64,000 nt of DNA from Orobanche coerulescens (Eukaryota > Streptophyta > Magnoliopsida > Lamiales > Orobanchaceae), in the NCBI GenBank assembly GCA_033398695.1, contig CM065815.1, forward strand, positions 14,811,501 to 14,875,500, given 5' to 3'. A program made the translations under genes and the position numbers. The notes beneath the pieces are model-generated. The model was given only the letters and a program-made list of their open reading frames with translations, was not told the origin of the DNA and did not search any database. Of this stretch, positions 23,201 through 35,122 are shown piece by piece. The stretch's first letter is position 1. Each line of letters begins with the position of its first letter.

Positions 23201-24968
23201 ACCGACACACCCCTGATTGAGTAATTTCACTGCTTCCATCATATTAATAACTCTTCTGGAACGGTTGGGGTTACCCCCTGAAATACACACTCGACTTCAT
23301 CGTCTGAAATGATAGTGACCATACGCTTACGGACACTAAGTATGGCATCATGACAATCCATCCAATCAATACCCAAAATTACATAGTCCTTAGGTAAGTC
23401 TACCACGATTAGGTCTGCCAGCCATTCACGGCTCTCAAGCTGAATCGGACAGTTCTTAACTTCACGATCCCCGATAATTCTTCTACCATCTGGTAGACCA
23501 ATGACATAAGGTTCACAACTAGTAGCACTATCCAGGTGTAGTCTACTCAAACATGACTCGAAAATGAATGAATGCGATGCACCAGTATCAAAAAGGGTAC
23601 AAATGGGTTGAGATAGAATTTTGAGTGTACCTGAGATCATTCGGGCCTCTGGATCGTCGGCTCTCTTTATCTCGTAAATTCGGGGCTTGCCAGCCCCAGA
23701 ACCGGATGCTCCTATCTGATAACTGTGGGCTCCGCCTATGTTTGCTCCCGTCGTCTTAAATGAAGCGGACTGAGTGGCCTGATTCTGAACGACCGACTGC
23801 TTCGGGGCCTGAGATGCCGTCGGAGTAGATTTGGAGTCTCTTCGGCAGAAACGGGCCTTATGCCCGAATCCCACAATTGTTGCACGTGATAGTCTACCTC
23901 GGACACTTAGTGCTGAAATGACCCTGCTCTCCACAGTTGAAACAGTTGATGGCCGAACTGGCCGCTCGGGACTGAGATTCCGCAGGTTTAGGCACTATAG
24001 GGGGTCGCTCAGAAAAAGTAGGGCCCGCATGAGGCTTCTTGAAGGTTGCCTGACCACCTTCGGACTGATTATGATTCTTCGATTTTTGCTAGAAGACGAA
24101 GTTTGATGCTTAGCAATTTCCTTCGCAGTAAGCTCATAGGTAAGAGCTTTCTCGATGAATTCGGCCAGGGTGGTGCAATGATGATTAAGTAATTGCATCC
24201 GCATACGAGGTTTCAACCTCTTACTGAAATACTTGATCTTATCCGCCTCGGAGTGGATAATAGATGAGGCGAATAGAAGTAGCTCCTAAAACTTCTCGGC
24301 GATGGTAAGTACATATTTTTCTCCTGAGGGGTCGGGACTGAGTAACTCCGATAGTTTGGCCTCCCTGAGTGGGGCCGGATAATACCTTTCCATTATGAGG
24401 GTCTTGAACTGGTCCCAACTGCAAGATCCGTCAGTGGGCTTCAAAGATAGCCACCAAGAGTGAGCGCTCTTACCCAGATAGTAAGCCGCAACTGAAACTT
24501 TGTGCCCTTCGGGACACTCCACCATAGCAAATAGTTTCTCAAAGTGTTCAAGCCAGTGAAAAATATCTGCTGGCTCAGATGAGCTCTCAAAAGTAAGTTG
24601 TCTCTGGCGAGAGATGTCGCCAATTATACTGCTCACACTTCTCTCTTGCCTCTGAGGTGGCGGCGGAGGAACCTGTTGATTCTGAGCGGTTGAATTATGC
24701 ATCGTCTCCATCAGACGTGACATCTGAGTCATCTGGGCCATCATGCCCTGCATAAAATTGAATGGATCAACCCGAACACCTTCCGATTGAGCTATATCTC
24801 GGGTGCAACTTCCTTACGGTGAATGATTATCTCCAGGTGAATGAGTGGCAGCGTCGCTACTTGTTGAATTAACATTATTCCTCGCGTTTGCGCGAGTATT
24901 CACACGAGCTCCCGGGTTTCGGCCCACAGCGCGGCCTCTCCCCCTGCGTCCTCTGACAGCTCTATCCA
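20236..24968 (-). pseudogene. Chromovirus-like gag-pol polyprotein gene, multiply disabled
   Basis: Order on the minus strand: gag from MDRAVRGRRGRGRA (24968) with stops at about 24814 and 24286 and a zinc knuckle CFNCGEQGHFSTKC near 23920; protease LFDTGASHSFIF near 23570; reverse transcriptase 23290-22553; RNase H 22516-22004; integrase zinc finger 21587-21303; integrase core 21290-20991 (VIVDRLTKS, SIVSDRDRRF); C-terminal part with chromodomain-like tail to about 20240. Lesions: the catalytic FIDD is FIED (GAA at 22580-22582); the HHCC finger has Tyr for its last Cys (CLTYQQVK); TGA follows HPQSDGQSE at 20991-20993; TAG lies before ATWKTE. It cannot produce an active enzyme set. Confidence 0.88.
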
Positions 24969-25380
24969 TACCGAAGTAGGGAAACACATGATAATTATAG
25001 ATCTCGCATGAAAGATCAACTGAGGTAACATGATTATATGATAAAATTATTGAAATGATCATCTTGAACTAGTTAACAAGATTGATGATACGATCCACAA
25101 GATCAACAACTGAGCAATGAAATTGACTGAGTGATTAATGAGTTAACATGATCGACATGATCAAAAATGAAAATGATGATTGAGGATTGTTGACTGATGA
25201 ATGATGAATGAGTGATTCTTATTTCCAAAAATCACCATGGCATCAGAAATCTTACTGTTCTTTCGGTCTGAGGGGCTTGGCGCTTGTATAGGTCACACGT
25301 GACGCGAAAGTCCAATGATATTAGTCCGATGAATAATGATTTCAATGAGACGTAACTCGGAAGGGTAGTATTCAAAACCA

Positions 25381-25393
25381 CGCACTGATACCA
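25381..25393 (-). other. Primer-binding site of the chromovirus-like element
   Basis: On the minus strand, four bases (TAGT) after the 5' LTR, the sequence reads TGGTATCAGTGCG. This resembles the TGGTATCAGAGC site that pairs with the 3' end of initiator tRNA-Met. Confidence 0.8.
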
Positions 25394-25397
25394 ACTA

Positions 25398-27743
25398 TGT
25401 AACACCCCCAAACTAGGCGGACATTACAGTGCCGTGGACCCCCAACTGGGACCCACCAGGCGAGTGAAAATTAATGAATTAAATAATATAATTGTAGTAC
25501 CGAACCACATTATATTACCCACTACTCCGATGAGGAGTTTCTAGTACAACACAACCAGGAATACAGAATACGTGTATATTTCACATGAAGATAAAATATA
25601 CAACACTGAATAAAATAAAAATCCAAACGGAACTGCAGCGGAAAATACACATCAAAGAAAGCATGAATAAATGGGAAGACTAAGGGGCCCTACTAGTATC
25701 ACTGGGACTCATCGCCGTCAACGTTCTCTTCCCATGCATTTACCTTGCCATGACCTAAAAACAACATTCCCAACGGGGTCAGTTACACAGAACAAATATC
25801 ATCAAGAGTTGAACAAGCATAATAATTACATGACTTAGTCATGAAATAAAGCTGAAGAGGGGCATCATAGTATGCCCGATAATGGGACGTGTAAGTGCAC
25901 AAGACAAGTGTCCGAACACACACGCAGTTGTGCCTAATTAGTCTCACGGAGGCACGTTACCGTGTGCACAGACTAATATGTCGGATTACCCGCATAACAC
26001 ATGACTATCGTGTGCCCCACTATGATCCTAGAAGGTCACAAGAAAAAAAGTGACCATAAATGAATATTAATGAATAGCAATCCGAACAAGGGTCAAGGAT
26101 GACTCACCGAGATGAAATAATAACGAAACGAATGATAGCTCACTGAAATGATTAGAACCGTCGTTCCTCGTGAATTGAATGATTAGTTTGATAATTACAA
26201 GTCTCAACATGATTAATATACTATTAATTCATTATGAATATGAATGAACAACAACGAAAGTAATGATTATCCCTTTAACCGAGCAAGAATGAACTTGCCT
26301 CAATACCGGTGATGCAATGTCCTCCCTCGAACAAACGTCCTTAATGGAATTATCGGTCGCTCGGACAATCTTGAATAACACAATTACCAACAATACGCTT
26401 AATACACATATCAAGTATGATCACAACCAACTCAAAACGTCGATACGATAAACCCAAACTTATTGGGGCATTTTAACAAACATGTTGTAAACAATCTTCG
26501 ATTATTTACAACCAATCTCCAATATATCAATACCAAGCTTCCAAATAAGTGATTCAATCCAACAAAACATCCTCAATACAATCAATAATCTAATATGAAT
26601 ACATAATTCAAGATTTCAACAACATCCAATCGAATCCCCCAATTCCAAAAATCAACATTCAAAGTGTTCTTGAATAATTCTCCAACAATCCAACGATAAT
26701 TCGTAGAAACTCATAATCATATGTATATCTCCTCATATATCATGATTATAACATACAAAACATCATACATCATCTCAAAATCGAAATCTAAGGTTTTGAA
26801 GAAATTACCTTTGAAGATCCAACATCTTCGATCCGTCGAAACTCGTGTTAATCGACTTCCCAAGCTCCACAAACGAATAAAGATGATTAAAACACGAACA
26901 CACAAGTGTTTGGTGATGAAAAAATCTCTCCCAAATATCTCTCTCTCGGAATCAAAATGAAGAAGTGAAGAAATGAGGGCAAAATGCCCGTCCAGTCCTT
27001 TAAATACTGATAGATTTATGGCCGTAACTCCTCTAACTTACAGCCGTAACCTTCCAAGGTCAACGGCCTTACGACCGTAACAAAACCCTCTTATGGGCGT
27101 AACTTCGCCTCGTCTAAAAACCATCCTGTTCAAACTTCTCGGCTTACAGTCGTAACAAGACCTCCTTTACGGCCGTAACTTCCCTTTGTTGACAACAACC
27201 AGAACACCATAAATCATTTCTTACGGCCGTATCCTGAAGCTCTTACGGCCGTAAGTTGGCCTCGTCCAAAACATCCTTAAACCAACGTATGCATATTACG
27301 GTCGTAGCCTGTCTCCTCTTACGGACTTATCTCGTCTTCGTCCAAAACACAAAAATTCCACGAATGCATGTTACGACCGTAATGTATGATAAGTTACGGC
27401 CGTAACTCACTGCTGGAATGAGAACCATTCGAACAACTCCGTCTTCTTGTTACAAATGATAAATGGTCCGACATACAATACTTGTATGAATATAATTAAG
27501 TCAATAACATGCAATAGATGATACTTCCAACACAAGGCTACCAATCACAATGATTATGATAATATTCTCGTCTCGATTCTCAAATGGAGTTGAATGACGA
27601 TCGATAACTAATACACGGCTCAAAATACGCCAACGGTGAAAACAAATGAATGAACATGAATGATGAATGATTATTACTGAGTGAAAATTTACTGAGTGAC
27701 AATTACTGAATGAAAATAAATGAGTTCACAATCAGGTATTACA
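25398..27743 (-). mobile_element. 5' LTR of the chromovirus-like element (2346 bp)
   Basis: It starts (plus strand) TGTAACACCCCC at 25398 and ends GGTATTACA at 27743, followed by the CTCTT duplicate. It is collinear with the left LTR. The visible base differences and the deletion indicate the insertion is not very recent; pairwise divergence would date it. Confidence 0.88.
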
Positions 27744-27748
27744 CTCTT

Positions 27749-30508
27749 TACTAGTTAGTCATGTGTTTAGACTAGTTTTTGAGTCTGAAAAATTTATTAT
27801 GAGCATGTTTAGAATGTTCCTTGGTCGAAGTTATCTTGACAAGGGATTATTCAAAATGAATGTAATGCCTGTAAGTCGTGAAGGCAAGAATAAAAGCAAT
27901 AATAATAATGCTCCTTCTTCTGTTTACTTGCTCGAATGTTCATATTTATGGTATTCTAGATTGGGATATGTTGGTCTAAAATCAATTAAAAGACTAATTA
28001 ATGTAGAATTAATTCCAAAAACTCATGTTAAACTTAATAAGAAATGTGAAGTATGTGTTGAAGCAAAAATGGCTAAATTGCCTTTTCATTCAGTGGAAAG
28101 GAATACTACTCCTCTAAAATTAATTCACACTGATGTGTGTGACTTAAAATTTGTGCAAACTAGAGGAGGTAAAAGATACTTCGTCAATTTTATAGATGAT
28201 TGCACAAGATATTGCTATGTGTTTCTTTTGAGAAGCAAAGATGAAGAAATTGAGGCATTTAAAATTATAAAAATGAAGTTGAAAATCATCTGAACTGTAA
28301 AATAAAAGCAGTCTGAAGTGACAGAGGAGGTGAGTATGTAGCACCGTTTGAACAATTATGTGCCGATTCAGGCATAATTCATCAAACGACTGCTCCTTAT
28401 GCTCCTCAGTCAAATGGAGTTGCCGAAATGAAAAATCGAACCCTGAAAGAAATGATGAATGCTTTATTAATAAGCTCAGGATTGCCGTAGAACATGTGGG
28501 GGGAAGCTATTCTTACAGCTAACCACATTCTGAATAAAGTGTCACACAAAGGGAAAGATAAAACTCCGTATGAGTTATGGAAAGGGCGCAAGCCTTCTTT
28601 CAAATATCTTAAAGTGTGGAGGTATTTGGCAAAGGTTGAAGTACATGAACCAAAACAAGTAAGAATTGGTCCTAAAACAGTTGATTGCATATTCACAGGT
28701 TATGCATACAACAGTAGTGCATATTGATTTCTAATTCACAAATCTGAAATTCCTTATATGCATGAAGGAACTGTTATTGAGTCAATAAATGCCATTTTCT
28801 TTGAAAATATTTATCCTTGTAAAGAGAGGATTGTGACAAGCTCTAATAAAAGAACTCTTGAAACTGCAAGTAGTTCAAATCCTATAAATGAAGAGCCAAG
28901 ACAGAGCACGAGAGCTCAAAGGCTAAATCATTTGGTCCTGACTTTGAAACTTATGCAGTTGACGATGATCCAAAGACTATATAGGAAGCTTATGCAAGTC
29001 CTGATGCTCCTTTTTGGAAGGAAACTATTTATAGTGAAATGGATTCCATCATGCAAAATTTTACTTGGGAACTAGTTGAACTTCCGCCAGGATGTAAGCC
29101 TTTGGGATGTAAATGGATCCTAAAAAGGAAATACAAAGATGACTGGTCGATAGACAAGTTTAAGGCCCGGATTGTTGCCAAAGGGTTTAAACAGAAAGAA
29201 GATTATGATTTCTTCGATACATATTCACCAGTAACCAGAATAACTTCCACTCGAGTGCTTATTGCTATTGCTGCATTGCACAATCTCGAAATTCATCAAA
29301 TGGATATGAAAACTGCATTCTTGAATGGTGAACTAGAAGAAGAAATTTATATGAAACAACCTGAAGATTTCATTGCGCCTGGTTAGGAAAAGAAAGTGTG
29401 TAAACTGTTGAAGTCATTATATGGACTAAAACAAGCTCCTAAACAATGGCATATGAAGTTTGACACAACTATATTGGAAAATGGATTCAAGATCAATGAA
29501 TGTGACAAATGTGTGTATACTAAAGGCACACCGGAGTCATTTGTCATAGTCCGTCTATATGTAGAGGATATGTTGATCATGGGTAGTTGCAATGAAGTAA
29601 TTGTGAATACAAAAAGGAAGTTAAGTAGAAACTCCAACACGAAGGATTTGGATTTAGCTAATTTAATTCTTGGAATTAAAATTATCAGAACGTCAGAAGG
29701 TATCTTCTTATCACAATCTCATTATGTTGAGAAAGTGCTCAAGAAGTTTAACGCTTTTGATAGCCCACCTGTTAAAACACCTGTTGATACCAGTATTCAC
29801 TTAAGTAAGAACAGAGGTGATCCAGTGGCTCAAGTCGAATATTCAAGAGTAATCGGAAGCCTCATGTACATTACAAATTGTACACGGCCAGACTTGGCAT
29901 TTGCTGTAAACAAGTTGAGCAGGTTCACAAGTAATCCGAGTAAAGTGCACTGGAATGCACTGACTAGGGTTTTAAGATACTTAAAGTACAACCTAAGTTA
30001 TGGGCTATTTTATAGTAATTATCCTGCAGTTTTGGAAGGATATACTGATTCTAATTGGATTTCAGACACGAAAGACTCTCACTCTACAAGTGGGTATGTA
30101 TTTACTATTGGGGGTGGAGCTATATCTTGGAAATCAAGCAAGCAGACTTGTATAGCCCGATCCACTATGGAATCAGAATTTATAGCTCTAGATAAAGCTG
30201 GAGAAGAAGCTGAATGGCTCCGTAACTTTCTTGAGGATATTCCATGCTGGAAAAAGACTGTGCCCAATGTTATGATCCATTGCGATAGCCAAGCTGCAAT
30301 TGGAAGAGCACATAGCCTTATGTATAATGGTAAGTCTCGACACATTCGTCGGAGACATAATACCGTGCGACAATTGATCAAAAATGGAGTTATATCTATT
30401 GACTATGTGAGGTCAAATGTTAATTTGGCGGATCCACTCACAAAATGTCTGAATAGATATCAATTTCATAAACTGCTAGAGGGTATGGGATTAAAATCCA
30501 CATCTTGA
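27749..30508 (+). pseudogene. Copia A integrase-RT-RNase H, copy 2
   Basis: Coding resumes after the chromovirus insertion with the end of the protease/linker zone, GAG_pre-integrase (27763-28293: [18 protein letters not shown], then [12 protein letters not shown] of the integrase core), damaged integrase (28300-28727), and reverse transcriptase-RNase H (29039-30508). Lesions include frame changes near 28290 and 28730, an in-frame TAG at 29384-29386 and replacement of the catalytic YVDD by YVED (GAG at 29564-29566). The RNase H part ends normally with GLKSTS. From about 29202 onward this copy is nearly identical to 37522-38826. Confidence 0.8.
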
Positions 30509-31057
30509 AAGAACAATCATAGTGGTAACCCAACCTTGAAGACTGGAGATCCCAGAAACTTGGTTCAATGGAAAAACAAAGTTATGAAAGTTCTATTGAA
30601 AAGCGCTTATAATGAATCCATTCCTATAGAGCAGAATAAGTGTTGACTCATGTGATTGTGGTGAGGTTAAGTCTCTGGACTTTTAATGGTTCCTTGTCCT
30701 TGGAAAGGAGAAGTATTGCAGGGTACTTTATAAAAGGAGACCACATATCTAAGTGTGAGGATGGGCCGCCTCGAATAAACACTTAGGAAACCAAGACGTT
30801 GTCCATGACCAAAATGGACACAACTATGAGAACGGAAGGTATTGATACAGTGTTGTGTAAGTGTCGTTGACTCGGTATACACCAATGAGGATTAGTTCAA
30901 GGCACAGTGTCCACTAAGCCGCCAGTATATCCGACGATATTTTACTAAGGAAGGTTCAAAGCCACAAACTACCTTTCCCCATGCAACAATGTTTTACGGA
31001 AACTAGGTATGTGAGTCTGCATTTATGCATGCATTTATTTCCACTCATGTGAGGGAT
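30509..31057 (+). other. 3' untranslated region and polypurine tract of copia A copy 2
   Basis: Non-coding, reverse-complement match to 11814-12352. It ends in the purine-rich GTGAGGGAT just before the LTR start TGTTGG at 31058. The same sequence recurs at 38827-39375 in the duplicate. Confidence 0.7.
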
Positions 31058-31610
31058 TGTTGGAAATTGGTTTTAGAAAAAAATGAGTTTTAACTCAATT
31101 TAAAACTAATTTAATAATGATAAAATATTTAATTCTTGAGAATTAAATAAGAAATTGTGAATCTACGTTTCGAGAAGATAAATATAGGATTTTATTTTTC
31201 TCAAAACCGATTTCCGGTAAGTGAGAAATAAATGATTAAAGTTGGTCATTTAATTGAAAATGTGAAGAGTTAGCCAGGTTGAAAACCCATCTGATATTTG
31301 GGGTTTAAAACTCACCTGATATTTGGGGGCTGAAAACCCATCTGATATTTGAGGTTGAAAACCGATCTGATATTTGGGGTTGAAAACCCATCTGATATTT
31401 TGGGCTGAAAACCTATCTGATCTGATATTTGGGCTGAAAGCTATCTGATCTGATATTTGGGCTGAAACCTATCTGATCTGATATTTGGGATGAAAACCTA
31501 TCTGATCTGATATTTGGGACTGAAAACCCATCTGATCTGATATTTTGGCTGAAAACTTATCTGATATGATATTTGGGTGCTGAAAACTGAGTTGATATTT
31601 GGTCTCAACG
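31058..31610 (+). mobile_element. Partial copia A LTR, plus orientation, cut in mid-array
   Basis: It starts TGTTGGAAATTGG after the polypurine tract and runs through about ten ATATTTGG-type units. It stops at TTTGGTCTCAACG, which in copy 1 is only the middle of the LTR. The TATA box and U5 are missing. At 31611 an LTR of the same family begins in the opposite orientation. Confidence 0.8.
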
Positions 31611-31611
31611 A

Positions 31612-32773
31612 TGTAATTACAATAAAAATTACAAATAAAGACAACCTAATAGTACAATCTAAATAAATTAAAAGCTGAATTGAAAATTACAACTTTAGCA
31701 GAGGCGAGTAGGACTCTTTCTGTAAGACAATTTTGCCCTCGTATAAGAGCAGACGGCTCAGGCAATATGTCCCCAAGATACAACTGCTACACGTTTTTTA
31801 GTTAGGTGCTCTCCAAAACTCAGAACTCCGGTGAACGTTAAGTGCTGGAAACTGGGCATGAAAAAACAAGAAAGGTATATGCTGCAATATGTGGTATGCT
31901 GTATTCGTTCTGTTGTATTTTGAATGTTATGAAATGAAATGCATAAGACCCCCTTTTATAGGGTCCAATTCCACTCAATCGGATGGGGAGTTACTACAAA
32001 TTAAAGTGTCATTAATTCTCTTTAATCCTTCATCTCAAGAGTTACCTCCATAAATAGTCTCATTTAATTCCGACGTTACATTATGGAGTGTGAAGAGTCA
32101 TATTCCAGAAGCTAGGTTCTTAACCTGCTTCATTTCAGTCGAGACCAAATATCAGCTGAGTTTTCAGCACCCAAATATCAGATCAGATGGGTTTTCAGCC
32201 CAAATATCAGATCAGATGGGTTTTCAGTCCCAAATATCAGATCAGATAGGTTTTCAGTCCCAAATATCAGATCAGATAGGTTTCCGCCCAAATATCAGAT
32301 CAGATAGGTTTCGGCCCAAATATCAGATCAGATAGCTTTCAGCCCAAATATCAGATCAGATAGCTTTCATCCCAAATGTCAGATCAGATAGCTTTCAGCC
32401 CAAATATCAGACCAGATATGTTTTCAAATATCGATCGTATATGTTTTATTTCAAATATCAGATCAGATAGGTTTTCAGCCCCAAATATCAGATGAGTTTT
32501 CAACCCCAAATATCAGATGGGTTTTCAGCCACAAATATCAGATGGGTTTTCAACCTGGTTAACTCTTCACCTTTTCAATTAAATGACCAACTTTAATTAT
32601 TTATTTCTCACTCACCGGAAATCGGTTTTGAGAAAAATAAAATCATACGTTCATCTTTTCGAAACATAGATTCACAATTTATTATTTAATTTCCAAGAAT
32701 TAAATATTTTATTATTATTAAATTAGTTTTAAATTGAGTTAAAACTCAATTTTTTTAAAACTAATTTCCAACA
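31612..32773 (-). mobile_element. Copia A LTR, minus orientation (1162 bp)
   Basis: On the plus strand it runs TGTAATTACAATAAAAATT to CTAATTTCCAACA and matches the copy 1 3' LTR over its length, with about 16 array units at 32147-32555 and a TATA box near 31950. It abuts a partial LTR of opposite orientation on the left and copia B gag on the right. No matching 5-bp duplicate flanks it, so it is probably a rearrangement product and not a clean solo LTR. Confidence 0.75.
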
Positions 32774-33214
32774 ACTTGAACCAATAGATGATGATGAATC
32801 GAAATGAGCAGAAAGAGCATATTTATGAGGATCTTCTACTCTTAATATTTGCAATTCAATAGATCCTATCATCGCCAACTGATCACAAAGACTTGTCATT
32901 GCACCAAATAATCCCGAATACCCAAATCATTCTGCACTAGTGCATGATTTCAGACTGCACTTGATATTTTACGGCAAAATTATCATGGACAAACAACCTC
33001 AACAAATAATCCCAAATCTTTTTTGCATTTCTGGACTTAGCCAATTGGACACCAGTTCTTTGTTCAACCGTGTTATTAATCCAGGAGATAATATTTGAGT
33101 TATTTGTCTCCCAACTACGAAACAATTCATATTATATTCCAAAAACATAATCTCCAAGTCATGTTCTTCAAATTTGTACCGTAACATATCTCCAGCAGGA
33201 ATAATTTTTTCCAT
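32774..33214 (-). pseudogene. gag: Copia B gag fragment, first copy
   Basis: On the minus strand, shortly after an LTR and primer site, the sequence encodes MEKIIPAGDMLRYKFEEH (frame ending 32999). After a one-base frame change it gives FRSWETNNSNIISWINNTVE, AKKIWDYLLRLF and FAVKYQVQSEI, the pattern of copia UBN2-type gag, then LRVEDPHKYALS to 32774. There the copia A LTR cuts it off. Nothing downstream of this gag remains. Confidence 0.7.
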
Positions 33215-33531
33215 CTAAACCAACGCCATAGATTGTAATGAATCATGACACCTCTTTACACCTCCCGCCATTACAAAACAACTAAACCGAATAATCTCAA
33301 ATAACAAACAGAAATTCAAATAACAAACAATTAAAAGACAATATGCAACCTATCTAACCAAACAAAATGCTGAAGTGGTGCAAATGATCCGAACCATATG
33401 AACCCAAACATCACACTATGAACTGCAATCCATACAGTAAAACCAGCGGAAGCAAAACACGAACAAGACACAAATAACGGACAAAAACTTCGCGATCGAG
33501 TTTCAAAATTCCAACTAACTTTCTGGTACCA

Positions 33532-33899
33532 TGTCGGAATTCCCCAAAAACGGGTCCCCAAAGGGGTTAGCAATTACGCCAGTACAAGTAATCAAGGCAA
33601 ACCATTCGCTTACACATCTCATAGTACATGCATCAACTTGTTTCAAAATCAAGACATGCCTTTTCTCGGAAAAAAAAACAGTCAAGAAAATCGCCTAGGA
33701 CCGGTGCTAAACCACTGGTCCCATCCGAGGCCTCTATGGACCTTCCTGGATTGGCCATAGTTAAAAATCACACACATGACTCGCCTAGGACCGGGGCTAA
33801 ACCACTGGCCTCATTCGAGACCTCTATGGACCCTCCCGGACTGGCTATCCAAACAAGCTCGTGAATCAGGGGCGAAATCACAGATTCCTCTGAGGCCCC
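33532..33899 (-). mobile_element. Partial 5' LTR of copia B with primer site
   Basis: On the minus strand the LTR ends AATTCCGACA at 33532 and is followed at once by TGGTACCAGAAAG, a likely variant of the copia TGGTATCAGAGC primer site. It contains a 90-bp direct duplication (TCGCCTAGGACCGG at 33691 and 33781). Its other end is not visible because a different LTR-like sequence begins at 33900. Confidence 0.5.
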
Positions 33900-35122
33900 T
33901 GTTGGAATATAAAACGCAGCGGAAGCAAGTTGGTGGAAATTATTTTAATAAAGGTTTTATAAACTAACCAACATAAAAACCGGATCTATTTAGGCTTCTC
34001 AATTAATTAACTAAACAGATTAATAAACAATTAAATAAACATATTTACGCATGGGAGTCGGTAATTTATACCTTTGACGCGAAGTGGTAGAAATTCTCTT
34101 TTGGTCGATTTGTCTCCTCTTCGTGTTCTTCTCCGATCTTCTTGTATTTCTACCTCAAGATCTTCTAGAGTATATCCCGCTTACGTCCGGATGTCGTGTG
34201 GGCAACAATCTACCGGAATACTTGGACAGCTTATGAGATCGGCCGAACCACTATATTTCCAGGAAATTCCTTATAAATTTTTCCTCTCTATTTTTCTGAA
34301 TATTTATGTATTTTAAAAAAATATTGTGTTAGCTAAATTGTGGAATCCAAGACACAAGTCAAGATCCACAATTAAACACAAAGGAAAAAAAATCGAAATT
34401 CTTGAGCCAAAATTAGTGTAAAAATTGGCCAACCTTGTAGTCCTATTTATAGGTGTTTTGGGCTACTCTAGGGACCTTAAGGAGGATATGGTAAGGACTC
34501 CCAATAGATGTCTTCTTTCCAATATTAGGACTCTTCCTAATATGAAGACTATTAATATCAACTTAGTCCACTAATAAGTTAATATTGCACTTCCTACCAA
34601 AATCCCAAATTACGAAATTGGGATCCTTTTTGAATTAATTATTTCTCGTGTTTAAGATATTTCATGTCCATTAATTAATTTAAGCTACTGACAGCTTTTA
34701 ATTAACTAATATATTATACATGAGTATACCACTCGACATTTATTATTATATCGGAAAATTAATTCCACCTGCAGGGTTTAATATAATAATCCTTTTGAGT
34801 GCCTTAAGGGACATGATCAACCCGACAGGTCGGGACACGATTTCTAGCTATAATAATTATCATATAAATAATAATATTGCCCAAAATATCGAGCATATTG
34901 AGTCAATAATTGTGGCTCTCACCCATGATAAATCAAAGCAATAAATATTAAATATATATAATTAAATATTAATCACTAGAATTAAGAAATAATAATTATC
35001 CGAGATGTACGTTCTTCTTATAGTCAGTACAGAAGAATCTGTCTCACCTCGATCCTGTTCAATGTATACCGAATACGCTAATATATGCTAATGGTCAAGA
35101 CCAACCAATCTCAAGCATATAC
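33900..35122 (-). mobile_element. LTR-like sequence of a third copia-type family, right end cut
   Basis: On the minus strand it ends CTTCCGCTGCGTTTTATATT then CCAACA at 33900, a terminus resembling U5 ends of copia LTRs. A TATA box CCTATAAATAGG (about 34441-34452, minus) lies inside. The right border is lost at the duplication breakpoint 35122; in the other copy the sequence continues a little past the breakpoint. No word array is seen in its U3. The family call is tentative. Confidence 0.45.

Larger units (their letters stand above)
17837..27743 (-). mobile_element. Complete chromovirus-like Ty3/gypsy element (9.9 kb), TSD CTCTT
   Basis: Two LTRs (17837-20215 and 25398-27743) enclose gag, protease, reverse transcriptase, RNase H, integrase and a chromodomain-like tail on the minus strand. 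The perfect 5-bp duplicate CTCTT (17832-17836, 27744-27748) and TGTAAC...ATTACA ends prove insertion as a unit into copia A. Long LTRs, the initiator-Met primer site and the C-terminal QWSRHRVE...ATWKTE block suggest a Tekay/Del-like chromovirus. Pol is too damaged to be active. Confidence 0.9.
29202..35122 (+). repeat. Long direct duplication, copy 1 (5.92 kb)
   Basis: This segment is repeated at 37522-43448 with only scattered single-base differences and a few short indels (offset 8321 bp at the left end and 8326 at the right). It starts abruptly inside the copia A reverse transcriptase and ends abruptly inside an LTR-like sequence, so the unit does not follow element boundaries. Confidence 0.92.

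Noticed and set aside
32090..32617. Open frame with repeating ISDQMGFQSQ-type peptide (also 40408-40617)
   Set aside because: It is the translation of the non-coding U3 repeat array of the copia A LTR.
33331..33573. Minus-strand 80-codon frame near the copia B primer site (also 41657-41899)
   Set aside because: It crosses the LTR end, primer site and leader; no family resemblance.
34074..34944. Small plus-strand frames in the third LTR-like sequence
   Set aside because: They overlap the TATA/U3-R-U5 region on the opposite strand and show no protein family.
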